This document shows, one piece after another, positions 35,587 through 47,369 of a stretch of DNA of 64,000 bases. Source of the stretch: Datura wrightii (taxonomy: Eukaryota; Streptophyta; Magnoliopsida; Solanales; Solanaceae); the NCBI GenBank assembly GCA_035772735.1, contig JASDFA010000019.1, positions 66,812,001 through 66,876,000 on the forward strand. The letters are read 5' to 3'. The translations under genes and the position numbers were made by a program. A model generated the notes under the pieces. That model did no database searches and was not told where the DNA came from. It saw nothing but the letters and a program-made list of their open reading frames with translations. Position 1 is the first letter of the stretch. Every line of letters starts with the position of its first letter.

Positions 35587-36406
35587 GATCCTTCTGTTTC
35601 AAGCTCATTGAGAACATTTTTAAAAAGGAGGGCTCGGCAATATGAAGGAAATTTCTAAGTTTTTCATCTAATTTTCATCAAGTTTACGCAATCAAACTCC
35701 GTCCAAATGCAAATTCGTCTTGCATATCGAGTTCTTGGAATCCAAGGAACATCCCTGCGGAGTTATTTCTTGAAAATTCGCTTGGTGTACTGGAACCCCG
35801 CCGAGTAAAGATTGTCGGAATTACTCCAAATTGTGCCCTAAGAGGCCACAGGAAAATGGTAAGCATTTCTCCCTTCTAAACTCTCAAGAAATCGTGATTT
35901 TCTTCCAAATTAAATGGAGTTGAATTATAGTTATTATTATTGAAAGGTATTGCTGTTGTCTGAGTCTAAATATGGAAAATTGCCCTATTCTCTCAATGTA
36001 AGAGCTGCAATTGAGTGGAACCACCGGCTACAGATTAAAATTAATCAACATTCGAGGTATGTTAAGGTTAATTCCCTTCGGCAAGTTACTCATCTTGTTT
36101 AGCATACATAGTCAATACCTTGTAGTAGCCTATGCCTATTAGTATTGTGGTTATTTTTCACAGAACAACACGAGGGTATAATATAGTATTCCTTGGTAGG
36201 AGGTTTAAGTCCAGTTTTAGCTGTCGCTAGAGGCGACGTAGAAGCTTCCTATTTAGTTGTTTAACGATTAGAAGGATTAGTAGGCATCTTGTTACCACCT
36301 CGAGGCCACAGAGACCTTAAGGTGGCTGTTAGTATAAATTGCTAAACTAAGCAGCGCAAGGCATAGTTGGCGACACAGTATATAGTTCCATGCAGATATA
36401 GTTACA

Positions 36407-36639
36407 AGAGCCCAGACAGCTCAGATACAATTACAGGAGCCTAGACAGCTCAGATATATTTATAGGATCCCAGACAGCTCAGATATAGGTACAGGAGCCT
36501 AGATGGCTCAGATATGTATCGAAGGAGCTCACATGGCTCAGGTATAGTTAAAGAAGCTCAGATGGATCAGACACGGCTACAGGAGCCTAGACGGCTCAGG
36601 CCCAGACGCAGGAGCCTACGAGGCTCGGGTACAGCTTCA
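36407..36639. repeat. Eight tandem 29-bp hairpin units in LTR of D
   Basis: Units start at 36407, 36436, 36465, 36494, 36524, 36553, 36582 and 36611; all are 29 bases except the fourth (30). The typical start AGGAGCCTAGACGGCTCAG forms GAGCC/GGCTC with a five-base loop. Confidence 0.9.
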
Positions 36640-37719
36640 GAGACAGAGTATACCTGAGTTACAACATGCCTACGAACCTACAGTATTTCAGATAAGAGAG
36701 GTGTGCATTGTTTGTACTTGTCGGGGCTTATGGGGGCCCAGGAATGTTATTTTGTATTGGTTTTACCTTCCAGGATTATGGGGGCCCGGTTAGGTTTTTG
36801 TTTGTACATATACTTGCTAGTTATATTTCATATTATTAGGCTATTCAGGTTAAATTCTTATCCTCATTATTGATTACTTTTAGTTCTTCTATGAACTTTA
36901 TTTATCTTTCATTAGTGCCTTACATACTTTGTACATATTATACTTACTGTCATCTTTGGGGCGCTGCATTACTTGCCTACAGGTGCGGATAGACATGGTT
37001 CAGGACCTTCCTAGCTACTAGTCAAAGTCAACAGTTCAGTCAGCTCATTTTTCTCTAGAGTTGATTTAGAGAAGGTTTGCTCTTTTGTTGTAAAGCTTTT
37101 GGGTAGGTCAGGGCCCTGTCCCGACCATTATTCCACACTTAGAGGCTTGAATGCTACAGTTTCTCTGTTGTTAGTTGTTATTAGTTGTGTGGGGCCTATG
37201 TATGTTATATTTTGCATGTTAGTCATGTGGGGCCTAGTTTAGCTGGTTAATTTGCAACCTTGTCGGCTTTAGTGATAATATGATCGCCTGTTTTTATTAT
37301 GTTATAACTAGATTGAATGGTGGTCTTTTCGGCCTGCATAGAATCCTTCTTATCGCCTTTTCTGGGGGGGTTAGCTGCTTTTCTTTACAAGCGTTACGTG
37401 GCCTTGTCGGCTTGAGGCTGTATTTATAGCCGAGATATAACTTGTTGTTTTCTTGATATTAAGTCATTGGAAAGCACTAGAGATACCTACGCCCAGTCAG
37501 GTTAGCCCAGGTCCTAGTGTGGCAGTAGGTGCCAGCCATGCCCCGCTCCCAAGGTGGGGCGTGACATTTAATATATAATTTAAATAAAAAATAATTAAAT
37601 ATTAAAAAATTAATTTAATAAAATAAATTTATTATCTGATGAAAAATAAAATATTTATGTTTTCTAGTTATCGTTGAGATGGCTTATCCTGCTGGTCATG
37701 ATAATACTTTGTATTAATG

Positions 37720-38260
37720 GCAAGTAATTATGGTGGATGATAGTTGCTAGTAATTATGGTGGGTGATAGTTACTAGTAATGATGGTAGTGATAGTTATAA
37801 TAATAGGGGTGGTTGGTGTTATAGTGACTAATGTGATGGTGACGGTTGGTAGTGATGTTTGTGATGGTGAAGTTGGTTGATGTAAGGAGTTGACAATGTG
37901 GATTGTGGTGACTGAAAATTGTGTGGGGGTTAATGATGTATTGGTAGTAGTTGGCAGCGGTGCTAGTTGTAATATTCAAGGTGGTTGATAGGACAGATTG
38001 ATTACAATGGAGATATTGAATGATAGTGGTGGTAAAGGCAGCTTCTGCGGTGAAAACAATGGTGGTGGGAGTGAATATAATTATAATGATGGAGGTGGTA
38101 TGTGTAGTAATGATCAACAGTAGTGGTTGGCAACAATGGTAGTTTCTAGTAGTTTTTTTGATGTCAAGGGTGGTTCGCAATGATAATGGTTGTTGACAAT
38201 GGTGGTAGTGGTGACTGATGGTTGGCAATGGTAATGGTGGTGATGGTTGTGATAGAGTGA
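37720..38260. repeat. Degenerate GGT/GAT-rich simple repeat
   Basis: Irregular runs of GGTGATAGT, ATGGTGG, TGGTAGTG and similar. The minus-strand open frame through it encodes only a His/Thr/Ile/Tyr-biased string and is not a gene. Confidence 0.75.
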
Positions 38261-39178
38261 TGGTGAAAATTATTCATACAAACATACCTCATAATAATAT
38301 TAAGACTACGTTCTAGATTTTAATGATTAATATCTATTCAGATGAAATAATTGCTTAAATATTAATAAAAATAAATGCACTTAATGGCATAAGGTCTAAA
38401 CCATTCAGATTTAGACATCCATTAGGTGCAAACAAATGAGACCTTACTGTACTACTTCATAGCTATTAAATAATACCAATTTATTTTAATTAAATAATAC
38501 CAATTTATTTTAAGTTTCATGTGATTACTTTTCTAAAATAATTTATGATAGGGCCAACTTTCATTTAGGATATTTTTGATGTCTTCTTTTAACAGGACCC
38601 ACAAAATAAATTGGCAGTGGTGCTTTGTATACTTTTTTTCTCTATTTACTTTCTTCCTGTCCATCTTAAAAGTTAATATTTAAAATAAAATCATTAAACT
38701 ACCATGTAATAATATTAGTTCTGTGTTGATAATACAAAATGTAAGTACAAGAAACTTAGTCAATAGATCTAAGTTGAGTATGCTTCATCATACGAGTAGC
38801 AAGCCAATTAGAGAGATTACATATGAACTGGTAAATAAATCGTGAATCCTAAAAGGAAACTCCCTCCTTGTATAAAAATTTATACAACTTTTTGTATGAT
38901 ACTGAAGGAAGGTAAACTTTTTGTGAAAAAGAAAATGGTAACAACATATTAACATTCATACTTGAATCGATCATCTTAGATTTTATTTTATAATTTAGCC
39001 TTTCGCTTTTGGAAAGTTTTACTATTTGAAATTTTAAAAGAATCAAATAAATGTCAACGTGAATTATTAGTTTTTTTAATAAAAAAATAATTATTGATAA
39101 AAAGAACAACAAAAAGATGGGGAAAAGGCGAATAGTATTCTAGTTTTAACTTGATATTTTCTTGTAAAAAGTTCATTG

Positions 39179-39264
39179 CTCCCTTTAGTATTACATATAT
39201 CATTTAAATGTTCCCCCATTTAAAATGCTCAAAAGAAATTGTTCAAATGAAAAATTAAAGGGAG
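39179..39264. mobile_element. Possible Stowaway-like MITE, 86 bp
   Basis: Nine-base terminal inverted repeats CTCCCTTTA (39179-39187) and TAAAGGGAG (39256-39264). TA follows the right end; the left end shows TG instead of TA. CTCCCT ends are usual for Stowaway MITEs, but the match is short. Confidence 0.4.
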
Positions 39265-39841
39265 TATGTTTCATGATTGTACAAAAAATCAACTAATTAT
39301 ATATATTTGAAGAGGAAAAATATTCCAATAAACTAATAATATCCTAAGGTGCTTTATAAAAAATCATGATACCAAAGTGATAGGGTTCAATTTGAAAGAA
39401 CACTTTTAGTTCAATGTTAGTCCAAAAACACACATTTATTACTTCAAAAAGCATTTACAACTTGCATTTTAACTTGAAAATCTATCCACACTTCTACCGT
39501 TGAATGTGAGGAAACAATTTATTGTATAATAATCTATATCTTGGGATTACGGAAGCTTCATTCCATTCATGTTCCTCAATGGGTCGTCCGATACAATATT
39601 CTGGAAGCCATGTAAAATTTTGTTACTTCTCATCTTCTTGTCATGGTTCACGAAGCACATCAAGGGCTGAAGGTCTTTAAGGTATTTATGTTATTACCAT
39701 AGGCATACCAAATTTGAATTTCTCTTCAAGAGATGTTAGTATAAATCTTTAAAGGAAATTCTGATTGTACCTTCACCAATTTCAGTAGCAAAAATACTTA
39801 ATTAGAAAATATCAGTTATCAATTCAGAGGTCTAATACATG

Positions 39842-39846
39842 ACGTT
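39842..39846. repeat. Target-site duplication of TRIM palindrome (left copy)
   Basis: ACGTT here and ATGTT at 40368-40372, one CpG-type C/T mismatch. Confidence 0.7.
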
Positions 39847-40367
39847 TGTAAAGATATGACACCTGGGCCTAACTCAACCTCAAAAGCTAGCTCATGAGGG
39901 GAGGATTGCCCAAGTCCATATAAACAAACCCTCGGTCTATTCCCCAACCAATGTGGGACTTTAACCCACCTTAACACCCCCCTTCACACCCAGGCCCGAC
40001 TGGCGTGTGGGCTTGGAGCCCAAACGGGAATGGACCTGGCTCTGATACCATGTAAAGATTTGACACCTGGGCCTAACTCAACCTCAAAATCTAGCTCATG
40101 AGGGGAGGATTTCCCAAGTCCATATAAACAAACCATCGGTCCATTCCCCAACCTACTTTTACATGGTATCAGAGCCAGGTCCATTCCCGTTTGGGCTCCT
40201 AGTCCACACGCTAGTCAGGCCTGGGTGTGAAGCGGGGTGTTAAGGTGGGTTAAAGTCCCACATTGGTTGGGAAATGGACCGATGGTTTGTGTATATGGAC
40301 TTGGGCAATCCTCCCCTCATGAGCTAGCTTTTGAGTTTGAGTTAGGCCCAGGTGTCATATCTTTACA
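39847..40367. mobile_element. Head-to-head pair of TRIM elements
   Basis: TRIMs are tiny LTR elements without genes. Left unit on the minus strand: LTR 39847-39976 (130 bp), interior 39977-40050 with primer site TGGTATCAGAGCC at 40038-40050, then a partial LTR 40051-40153. Right unit on the plus strand: only the last bases of its 5' LTR (40154-40163), primer site 40164-40176, interior, then a complete LTR 40238-40367. The two face each other, forming a near-palindrome of 521 bp. The matching flanks imply it inserted as one molecule. Confidence 0.82.
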
Positions 40368-41592
40368 ATGTTGACCTTCAATGTATATCTTACCACCCAA
40401 AAATCAAAAAAACACATAATACAAATTATTATAGAGAAAAATTAGATAACCTAGAAACTGTAGACTAATACATTCAATAATTCAAGTATACATAGAAGTA
40501 GAGGAGGAACATTCTATATTTCAAAATAAGAAGAAAAAATTGTTCCATTGTGGTTTTTCTGATTGAAACATAGCTATTCATGTTTTGTGTAATCCTATTT
40601 AATGAGGAATATTGGCTTCTAATATTCATGTTTGTGCTAAAAAGTTTTATAGTAATAGATACGGTCTCATATTATAACATTAACAGACTTCTTATCATTC
40701 AAAAATTGATGTAAATAATTTCTAGCTACATTAATAGAAATATGACTCCTGCAAACTGCAGTAGCGAAGTCATATAGATGATTAAAAATATCTTACCATT
40801 AAAAAAATTAGATCAATCTCTACCTGAAATAAAACTCAACAAAATTAACAAAAGTAAGTATATAGAGAGGTTAGATCTTTAAAAAATTATAAATTTATAA
40901 AACTCACTAACGCAGCAACTAAAGGTTCAAAATATTAGCTCAATGAAAAATATTCATAAAATCTCTAAAATAGATGGATAAAGGAACCAAATTTTTATAA
41001 GTCAGGTTACAGAAACTAAAAGGGAGGGGATAATCAAAACTCGAATGAAAGTCTTTGAAAGTCATCGTAGCTTTCTTTCTCTTTATTTTATGAAATCTTC
41101 TCAAATATTTTTGCTCCTCTATAGTCTTAGATTGGAGATTTTTGCTTTAACTTTTACAAACTAAATTAAACAATTTATGAGAGGTATAAAGTAAGATTAA
41201 AAAAAAGAAGAAAGATTGTTAATAAATTCCAATACCTATTATTAAAAAATTTTAATACCTTGGTGAGATAAAGAAACAATAACAATTCTCTTATACTTTT
41301 AATTGTAAAATTTGTTGAATAACTCTGGGATTCTAAAAATTTTGGCTGTAACTTGATCACTGGTTCAACCTTTGTAAAATTTAATACGATATCAAAATTC
41401 AATCAAAAAATGTTTGATTTTTTAGTTAAAGCATTTTTTTTTTTTACTTTTCAAATAAGAATACCAGCAAATTATACAAATATAGCATCGGCACAACTCA
41501 AGTAGGTTGACGTACATAAATACAACGGAGATCTCATCTGCATGAACTTAATTTTACTAACAACATTTATTTTCTTGTAGGGATAAAAAAAA

Positions 41593-41826
41593 GATATAGA
41601 AAATACGCCACATGAAATTTTCAATATGTTAGAAGATTAAAAGAAGAACTCTATAGTTTCTGCATTTGGAAAAGCTATAGAAAATCAAAGATTAACTCAA
41701 GTTTTAGCTAATGAACTAGTAAGTGCTATTAGCCATAACTCAGGAGAAGAACTTCATTGTTGTAGACTAATTTTGTTTGGCTATTTAGAACCTCTTGAAA
41801 TGAGAGGAAACATAACAATTCAGTGA
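41593..41826 (+). pseudogene. Unidentified coding-like remnant, 77 codons
   Basis: One frame reads 77 codons with a single internal stop and a balanced composition unlike the surrounding AT-rich DNA. It includes NMLED, then a stop, then SAFGKAIENQRLTQVLANEL and LFGYLEPLEMRG. I do not recognise the family. It may be chance. Confidence 0.25.
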
Positions 41827-43540
41827 CATGTTCATTTCAAGGGTAAAGCATGTTATTGATATATATAAACATCTTTTCCCACACAAATGTCAGCATTAAG
41901 TTATCTTGAATCCACACATCGAGAAGCAAACAAAAATTGAACTGCTCATAAAAATTTAATGCAAATGTATAAGACGAACTTGGTGACTAATGATATAAAA
42001 AAATATCAAGCGTTCACTCCAAATAATATTTTCAATAAAAATATTAGCATGTATAATTCACGTGACTCCTTTATTTCTCACCAAATATAATTTATTTTTA
42101 TTTTAATGTAAGGTTAGAACTTCTTTGTTGCATGTCTGTGTTATCAACATCAAAGTTTAAGGACATGACATCTCACATCAAAATAACTGCGGTGACAAAG
42201 TTCACACAAAATCGTTATTCTTTTCCTTCTTTGATAAGTCCAATTTAAAGATCAAGTACACAAAACATAAAGAGTTATGTAAAGTATTTAGTATTTTGTA
42301 ATAAATAAGTTTTTCATAAATTAGAAGAAGAGACGCAATTTTTAGGATTAGTAAAAGTGATTTTTAATTTTATTAAATAGAATAGTCAGGAAAAAAATGA
42401 CTTCTTTATTCTTGTTATTCGTCTAATTAGAGGAGGAAAATAAATTATATCGTATAGTAATGAGTGATAGGTCCAATATAATACAATAAGTATTTTATTT
42501 CACAGTTCATTCCAGTTTGTGCAACTGATCAAGAAAAAAAGAGATGCAAGCGTCGAGAATGTTATGAATTCTTATCATCTCATCAATGTATTAGATGGGA
42601 TAAAACTATGACATTATCTGTTCTTAGTCTTTTTTATTCATCTTGAAAATAAAAGGAAGCTCAAAGTTGTAACCAAAAGATTTACTTGCTTATATATAAA
42701 TTATTGGTGTTCTTGAAATTCAAGTTTTCATTTTGGTTTTCCAATTTAAGCCAACATCTTGGGTAACTATAAAAGTTATTGTCGTCTGACCAGATTACAG
42801 GTTCAATTTATGAAACAGCATCTTGCAATAATGCAAGGTAATATTGCATAAATAAGACCCAATTTAATCTGACCCTTCCACCAAACACACTCGTAGCAGG
42901 ATCTCAAATGCACTGGCCTATTCTTTTGAAGGTTAAATCAAAAGTAACGCGCTATATAGTTACAAACAAAAAATTATGTGAAATAGATTGATAATCAAGT
43001 TTGACTGTCTTTCCAATGATAGACAATAAAAATAATTATTATATTTATTATGAAAGTGGTTGATAAGTAGTGGTCAGTATGTTATAACTGATTAATTTTT
43101 ATGGGAGAGATTTATATTGTTACCCTTAAAAGAAAGTGTAAAACTTATCATGAAACTGTTTTAAGCATCTAATTATTCTAACTCTATGTAACTTTACAAA
43201 ACATTAAAAAAACACTCCTTATTCTTTAATAAATAATTATTGTTAGGACTGTCCAAACACCTAAAGGACTCCAACTCGTTGTGTGGTTGCAGTCTAGCAG
43301 AAACAAAACGGTGGAAGAGCCTAAAACTTCTATATGTCAAAATTTTGCGTCTTATTTTCCTAAAATTCCAGTAGACAGTTGTTAGAAAATCTTTCAAGTG
43401 TAAGAATGTAAATTTTGTATATTTTATTAAAGACTAAATGAATCTCATAAATAGGCAACAAATTAACCAAAAGATGTATTTTTTAATTATGTAATAAACT
43501 TTAATCAAGCAGGAATACGAGAATATAAATTTAAAGATAC

Positions 43541-43990
43541 ATGAAACAACAACTAAACTTAAAAGAAAAACTAAAAATCGCAAAAAGAGGAAATTGATGA
43601 TTTACCTTAGTGGCGAGGAATAGATTTGGGTAGAATTTCTAATAGAGAAGAATAATCCTTGTCCTCTATCCTCTGTTGAGGTAGTAATTCCTAAAACAAA
43701 CTTAATGTTGCAGCCAAGTTTCATTTCAACTTCTTTCTACTACACTATATATTCCTCCATTGATGTAAAAGAGATTGGAAGAAGATACATGAAACATCAA
43801 CTAAACATGTAAAAAAACTAAAAATCACAAAAAGAGGAAGGAAAAGATTTACCTTGGTGGAGAAGAGTAAATTAAATTTCGGAAAAATTTCTAACCTAGA
43901 AGAATAATCTTTGTCCCTTATCCTCTGTTGAGAATGTAATCCCTTAAACTAAATTCAATGTTACAGCCATGTTTTTTCAACTTCTTCCTA
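43541..43990. repeat. Tandem duplication, two diverged copies of about 200 bp
   Basis: 43541-43741 and 43783-43990 share AGATACATGAAAC, CAAAAAGAGGAA, GATTTACCTT and TCTCTGTTGAG-type text in the same order and spacing. No coding frame is shared. Each copy is diverged. Confidence 0.7.
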
Positions 43991-44602
43991 TGAGAAAAGA
44001 TTTTTGATAAAAAATTCCCAAGAATTTGATGTATCAACATATCTCTAACTCTTTTTAAGATAAGATAGAGATAGGCGTGGAAGAAGATCTAGGGAGGGAG
44101 GAAAAGGAAGTGGGGGAGGAAGGGAATAGTTTTGGCAGAAATTATTAGAGGAAAATACAACAATTATTAGGATAAATAAAGATGACTGTCGGGTTTTTTC
44201 CTCATTTTTTTAAAAATGAATAGACTGGGAAAAAATGGAGAAAATATAAGAAAAAAGATAAATGAGATTCCTAGACTGTTAGATATGACACGTAGGCGAG
44301 CCTAAGTCCCTCCTTTATATAGATATATTGATATTTGACATTGAAAAATATTCTTTTATCACTGCTTCTTAGATTGAAACATTTAAAAAAGCATTCTTTA
44401 AAATTAAATGACTTCTTAGAATGAGTTTTGTAGTGTTATTAAAGTGAGGGCCTCATCTCCTTAGGCACGTGGTGAGGCAGGATCGCTTCTGGCGAGGTGA
44501 GGCGATGAGAAGCGACTGATGCATCCCTTTTTTATCTTTCTTAAAACTTATTTTTATAAAAATAAAAATGGATGAGGGATGTGAATCTTACCTCGAACAC
44601 AC

Positions 44603-47122
44603 TATCACGCCCCGACTCTACACCCTAGACGTTACACGGTACTTGAAGTCACAAGTAACCCCAAGTCAACCCCTAGTCTATCATTCACTAGCATTCTGAG
44701 TAAACATGCACAACAAAACTTTGATATAATATCATAAAGCATTCATGAAAGACAAGTATGAAAACATAAAGTTCAAAACATTTGAATAATACTGATAATT
44801 TTGAAAGAAAATCATATCTGTATGAAAGCCATCTAACTAAGGAGTTGCTGGGAAAAGCCCCCAGCTAACTCATAGTCTAGCTGAAACTAATAAATGTCCA
44901 GAAGAGAGAAATAATGCTCTCGGATGATGAGGACTCACACTTCACTGCTGAGGTGGAGAATCTGAACTGCGGCGACTAACGGTGCTGAGTTTGAGAACCT
45001 ACAGTGGTATCATGAAATGATACAACATAAAAGTATGCGTCAGTACTTTGAATGTATTGAGTAAGAGGGAGAAAACATAACTGAATATAATGCCTGAACT
45101 GATATGACATGCAATGACCAATAAGTAAGTTGAACTGATCTACTGAAGTAAACTGAGGTGGTCAAAATGACCCTATCTGATGGTCAAGGCATGTCCTAAG
45201 TCTGGGAGTACTGAGTCTTATATACTGAACCGAACTGAGCTAAACTGATAGAATTAGAACTGAATTGAGCTGCTTATTCTGAAACTGGACTGAACTAACT
45301 TGTGGGAGAGTTTATAACTGACATTTAACCACATAATCTAGACGTGGAGTCCGATGTATGCACCTCACCGGTATACCTTTCCAGGGTATAAAGGCATGAA
45401 CTAGGTGATCACAAAAGTCTAGGGCCAATCAGGCCAAGTAATATTGTAACCTACGTTGTCAACGTAGTTCTGGGAACCTAGGTCCTCTGGAACCCCGGCT
45501 TGCTCGGTGCTAAGTCCTACTTCCACTGGAAAATCTAAACTGAACTACTAGGCTGATAGCTTGAAACTGGGGCCAAAGACTAGTCAAGGACATATAACTG
45601 AAAGCACCCAGAGAGTCTTAACGGACCAGATTCTAAACTGGGTTCTATATTGGTTAGAGCTGCTTATCTCGAAGCATCGTAACCATATAAGAACAATTGT
45701 AAACTGAACTGGGGTCTTGCGGCCGGTCAGAGCTATATGTCTAAACTGTCATGACCGTCTAATGGACCAAAGCTAGATTCTGAGTCTGATTCTTATAACT
45801 GGAGGCACCACTGACACCTCAGGAAAAGACTGGAGTCAAACTTATCAATTGACAATTTTCTGAATAATTCTTAAGAGATTCTACGTTCTAACTTGACTGA
45901 ACTACTAAGCAACTAATATAGAACTCAACTCATTCCAACAACACAATAATTTCATAATATAGCGAAGTTTCAATAATTAAAGGAATCTCATCCAACAGGG
46001 CTAAAATCGTTAGCATTAATGGAATGATTGCTCAACATATATATATATAATAAGAATAACTATGAAATCCAGCCTAAAAATACTTCAAAACTAAACAAAA
46101 TTTAATACACAACCGATCACTGCTTGAGAATTTAGGACTGTAAGATCACTTGGCAAGAACAACAACAATTTACTTAAGAACTGATGAAATTCATACCAAT
46201 GATAAGCATGGACAATAATCCAATTGAAACAAAGAAAACCACCATGAAAATCTTTTTCACAATCGAAAATCCCAAGGCTAAGTTGATAGGAGAATTATGG
46301 GAGGATTCTGGGCGATACAAGGGAAGGATAATTCCCTTATTAAATTCCCACGCACCTAACTAAAATCCTTCCAGAGGAGTAGCTTGAACTGCTGCAAGAG
46401 ATGAGAAGTCCTAGTATTGCTTGGATGGTTCTTGAGAGGAGAAGTTTTGATGTTTTTGAGAACTGAGAGTGGGGAATGCGGAATGAACCACTTTTCCCCT
46501 CTAAAATGTCTAAAATTAAAACAAAAACGACGTAGTTTAAAGCTAGGGAGAGTAGGAAATTACCAAACAGCCCTTAGATATTCACTGGGAAAAATTATTA
46601 GGTGCCCCTAACGGGGGACCTAACAGGTCGTGGTGACTGACCATGACTCGTGGTTACTCCCATCAGGTACACTACCTGGGATCCTCAGTAGGTCACCACG
46701 AGGGACCTAACGAGCTGTGGTCTATGACCATGACTCGTGGTCACTAGTCGTGGACCACACTGTCTCATTCTGGAGATTTAATGCTAAGTCTAGTAACGAG
46801 TCACCTAACGAGTCATCGGAACATATGGCGACTCGCTGCACCCACTAGTCAAGTGCACTAGTCAGCTAAATATACTCCCAACTCAGGCCAGACCACTAGT
46901 GACTTAACAGGTCGTGGTCATTGACCAAGACTCGTGAAGTCCCTCATTGGGTACACTGACTCCCCTCTATCAATTATCAAGCCTCCTTCTCACGGCTCAC
47001 CAAACTAGTCCTGAGGTCACTTAACAACTCGTTAGGTGGGTAATCCTAAAGCTTTTCTGCAGCTTTTCCAGATTTCCTGATTTAAGTCCCGAAATTGGAT
47101 TTTGAATTTCTGGGGCACTACA
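44603..47122 (-). repeat. 3' LTR of element E
   Basis: 2520 bp. Plus-strand edges are TATCACGCCCCG (TG mutated) and GGGGCACTACA. The start part in element sense (46620-46980) carries repeated GACTCGTGG/CCACGAG palindromes. The flank CACAC at 44598-44602 should recur beyond the window. Confidence 0.82.
45006..45024 (-). promoter_or_regulatory. Conserved LTR hairpin in E
   Basis: Plus-strand GGTATCATGAAATGATACA, one base different from the copies in C1, C2 and the solo LTR. The change costs only the outermost pair of the stem. Confidence 0.65.
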
Positions 47123-47139
47123 ATTATGTCCCCTTGTAA
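47123..47139 (-). other. Polypurine-tract region of E
   Basis: Minus-strand TTACAAGGGGACATAAT next to the LTR, preceded by TTTGAGGATGAATTTTT, a decayed form of the run seen before the tracts of A and D. Confidence 0.65.
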
Positions 47140-47369
47140 AAATTCATCCTCAAATGTTAGAAAACAAACATGAAGCAGAAAAATAGCAATCAAACATTTC
47201 AAGTACTGCTCAATTAACTCCAAAACTGCCGGAATGGATACCTCCATTTAAAAATACATTACTGAACTGAATTTACTTTTCATACATACATTCAAAAACA
47301 TAAAAGAGACTTGAACATCTGAACTAAGTCATGTAAACTAAATTGAGTTCTATGGTCAAAATTAATATG

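Larger units (their letters stand above)
29652..37566 (+). mobile_element. D: Tekay/Del-like chromovirus, 3' part
   Basis: Plus-strand pol remnants (RT, RNase H, integrase, chromodomain), purine tract and 3' LTR. The 5' part is cut away at 29651 by C1 and should continue left of the window. A solo LTR interrupts the integrase at 32044-34501. Heavily mutated: both catalytic Asp of RT are lost and many stops are present. Confidence 0.88.
35317..37566 (+). repeat. 3' LTR of element D
   Basis: 2250 bp from TGTTATACC to GCGTGACA. The end is close in sequence to LTR ends of A and F (GTCCTAGT...CCAAGG...GCGTGACA). It contains a TATA box at 35576 and an 8-unit hairpin array at 36407-36639. The target-site copy should be TTTAA (37567-37571); its partner is outside the window. 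Confidence 0.9.
37567..39846. other. AT-rich intergenic DNA
   Basis: Flank into which D inserted. No coding sequence or RNA gene supported. Contains the simple repeat at 37720-38260 and a MITE-like piece at 39179. Open frames here are short and low in complexity. Confidence 0.6.
40373..44602. other. AT-rich intergenic DNA without a supported gene
   Basis: No RNA gene, LTR or conserved domain seen. Contains a coding-like remnant at 41593 and a tandem duplication at 43541. Ends at the target site of element E. Confidence 0.6.

Noticed and set aside
35273..35617. 114-codon open frame on the minus strand with Cys/Ala-rich middle
   Set aside because: Falls in the promoter part of the D LTR, antisense; composition follows its GC-rich segment.
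37773..38228. 151-codon open frame on the minus strand
   Set aside because: It is a translation of GGT/GAT simple repeat, with strongly biased His/Thr/Ile/Tyr composition and no domain.
38395..38450. Possible MITE near ATGGCATAAGGTCTAAACC
   Set aside because: Only one possible terminal repeat could be found and no duplication.
44440..44530. GAGGCGA-type repeats resembling a SINE or gene end
   Set aside because: Short and irregular, without A/B boxes or a poly-A tail, so no element call is supported.
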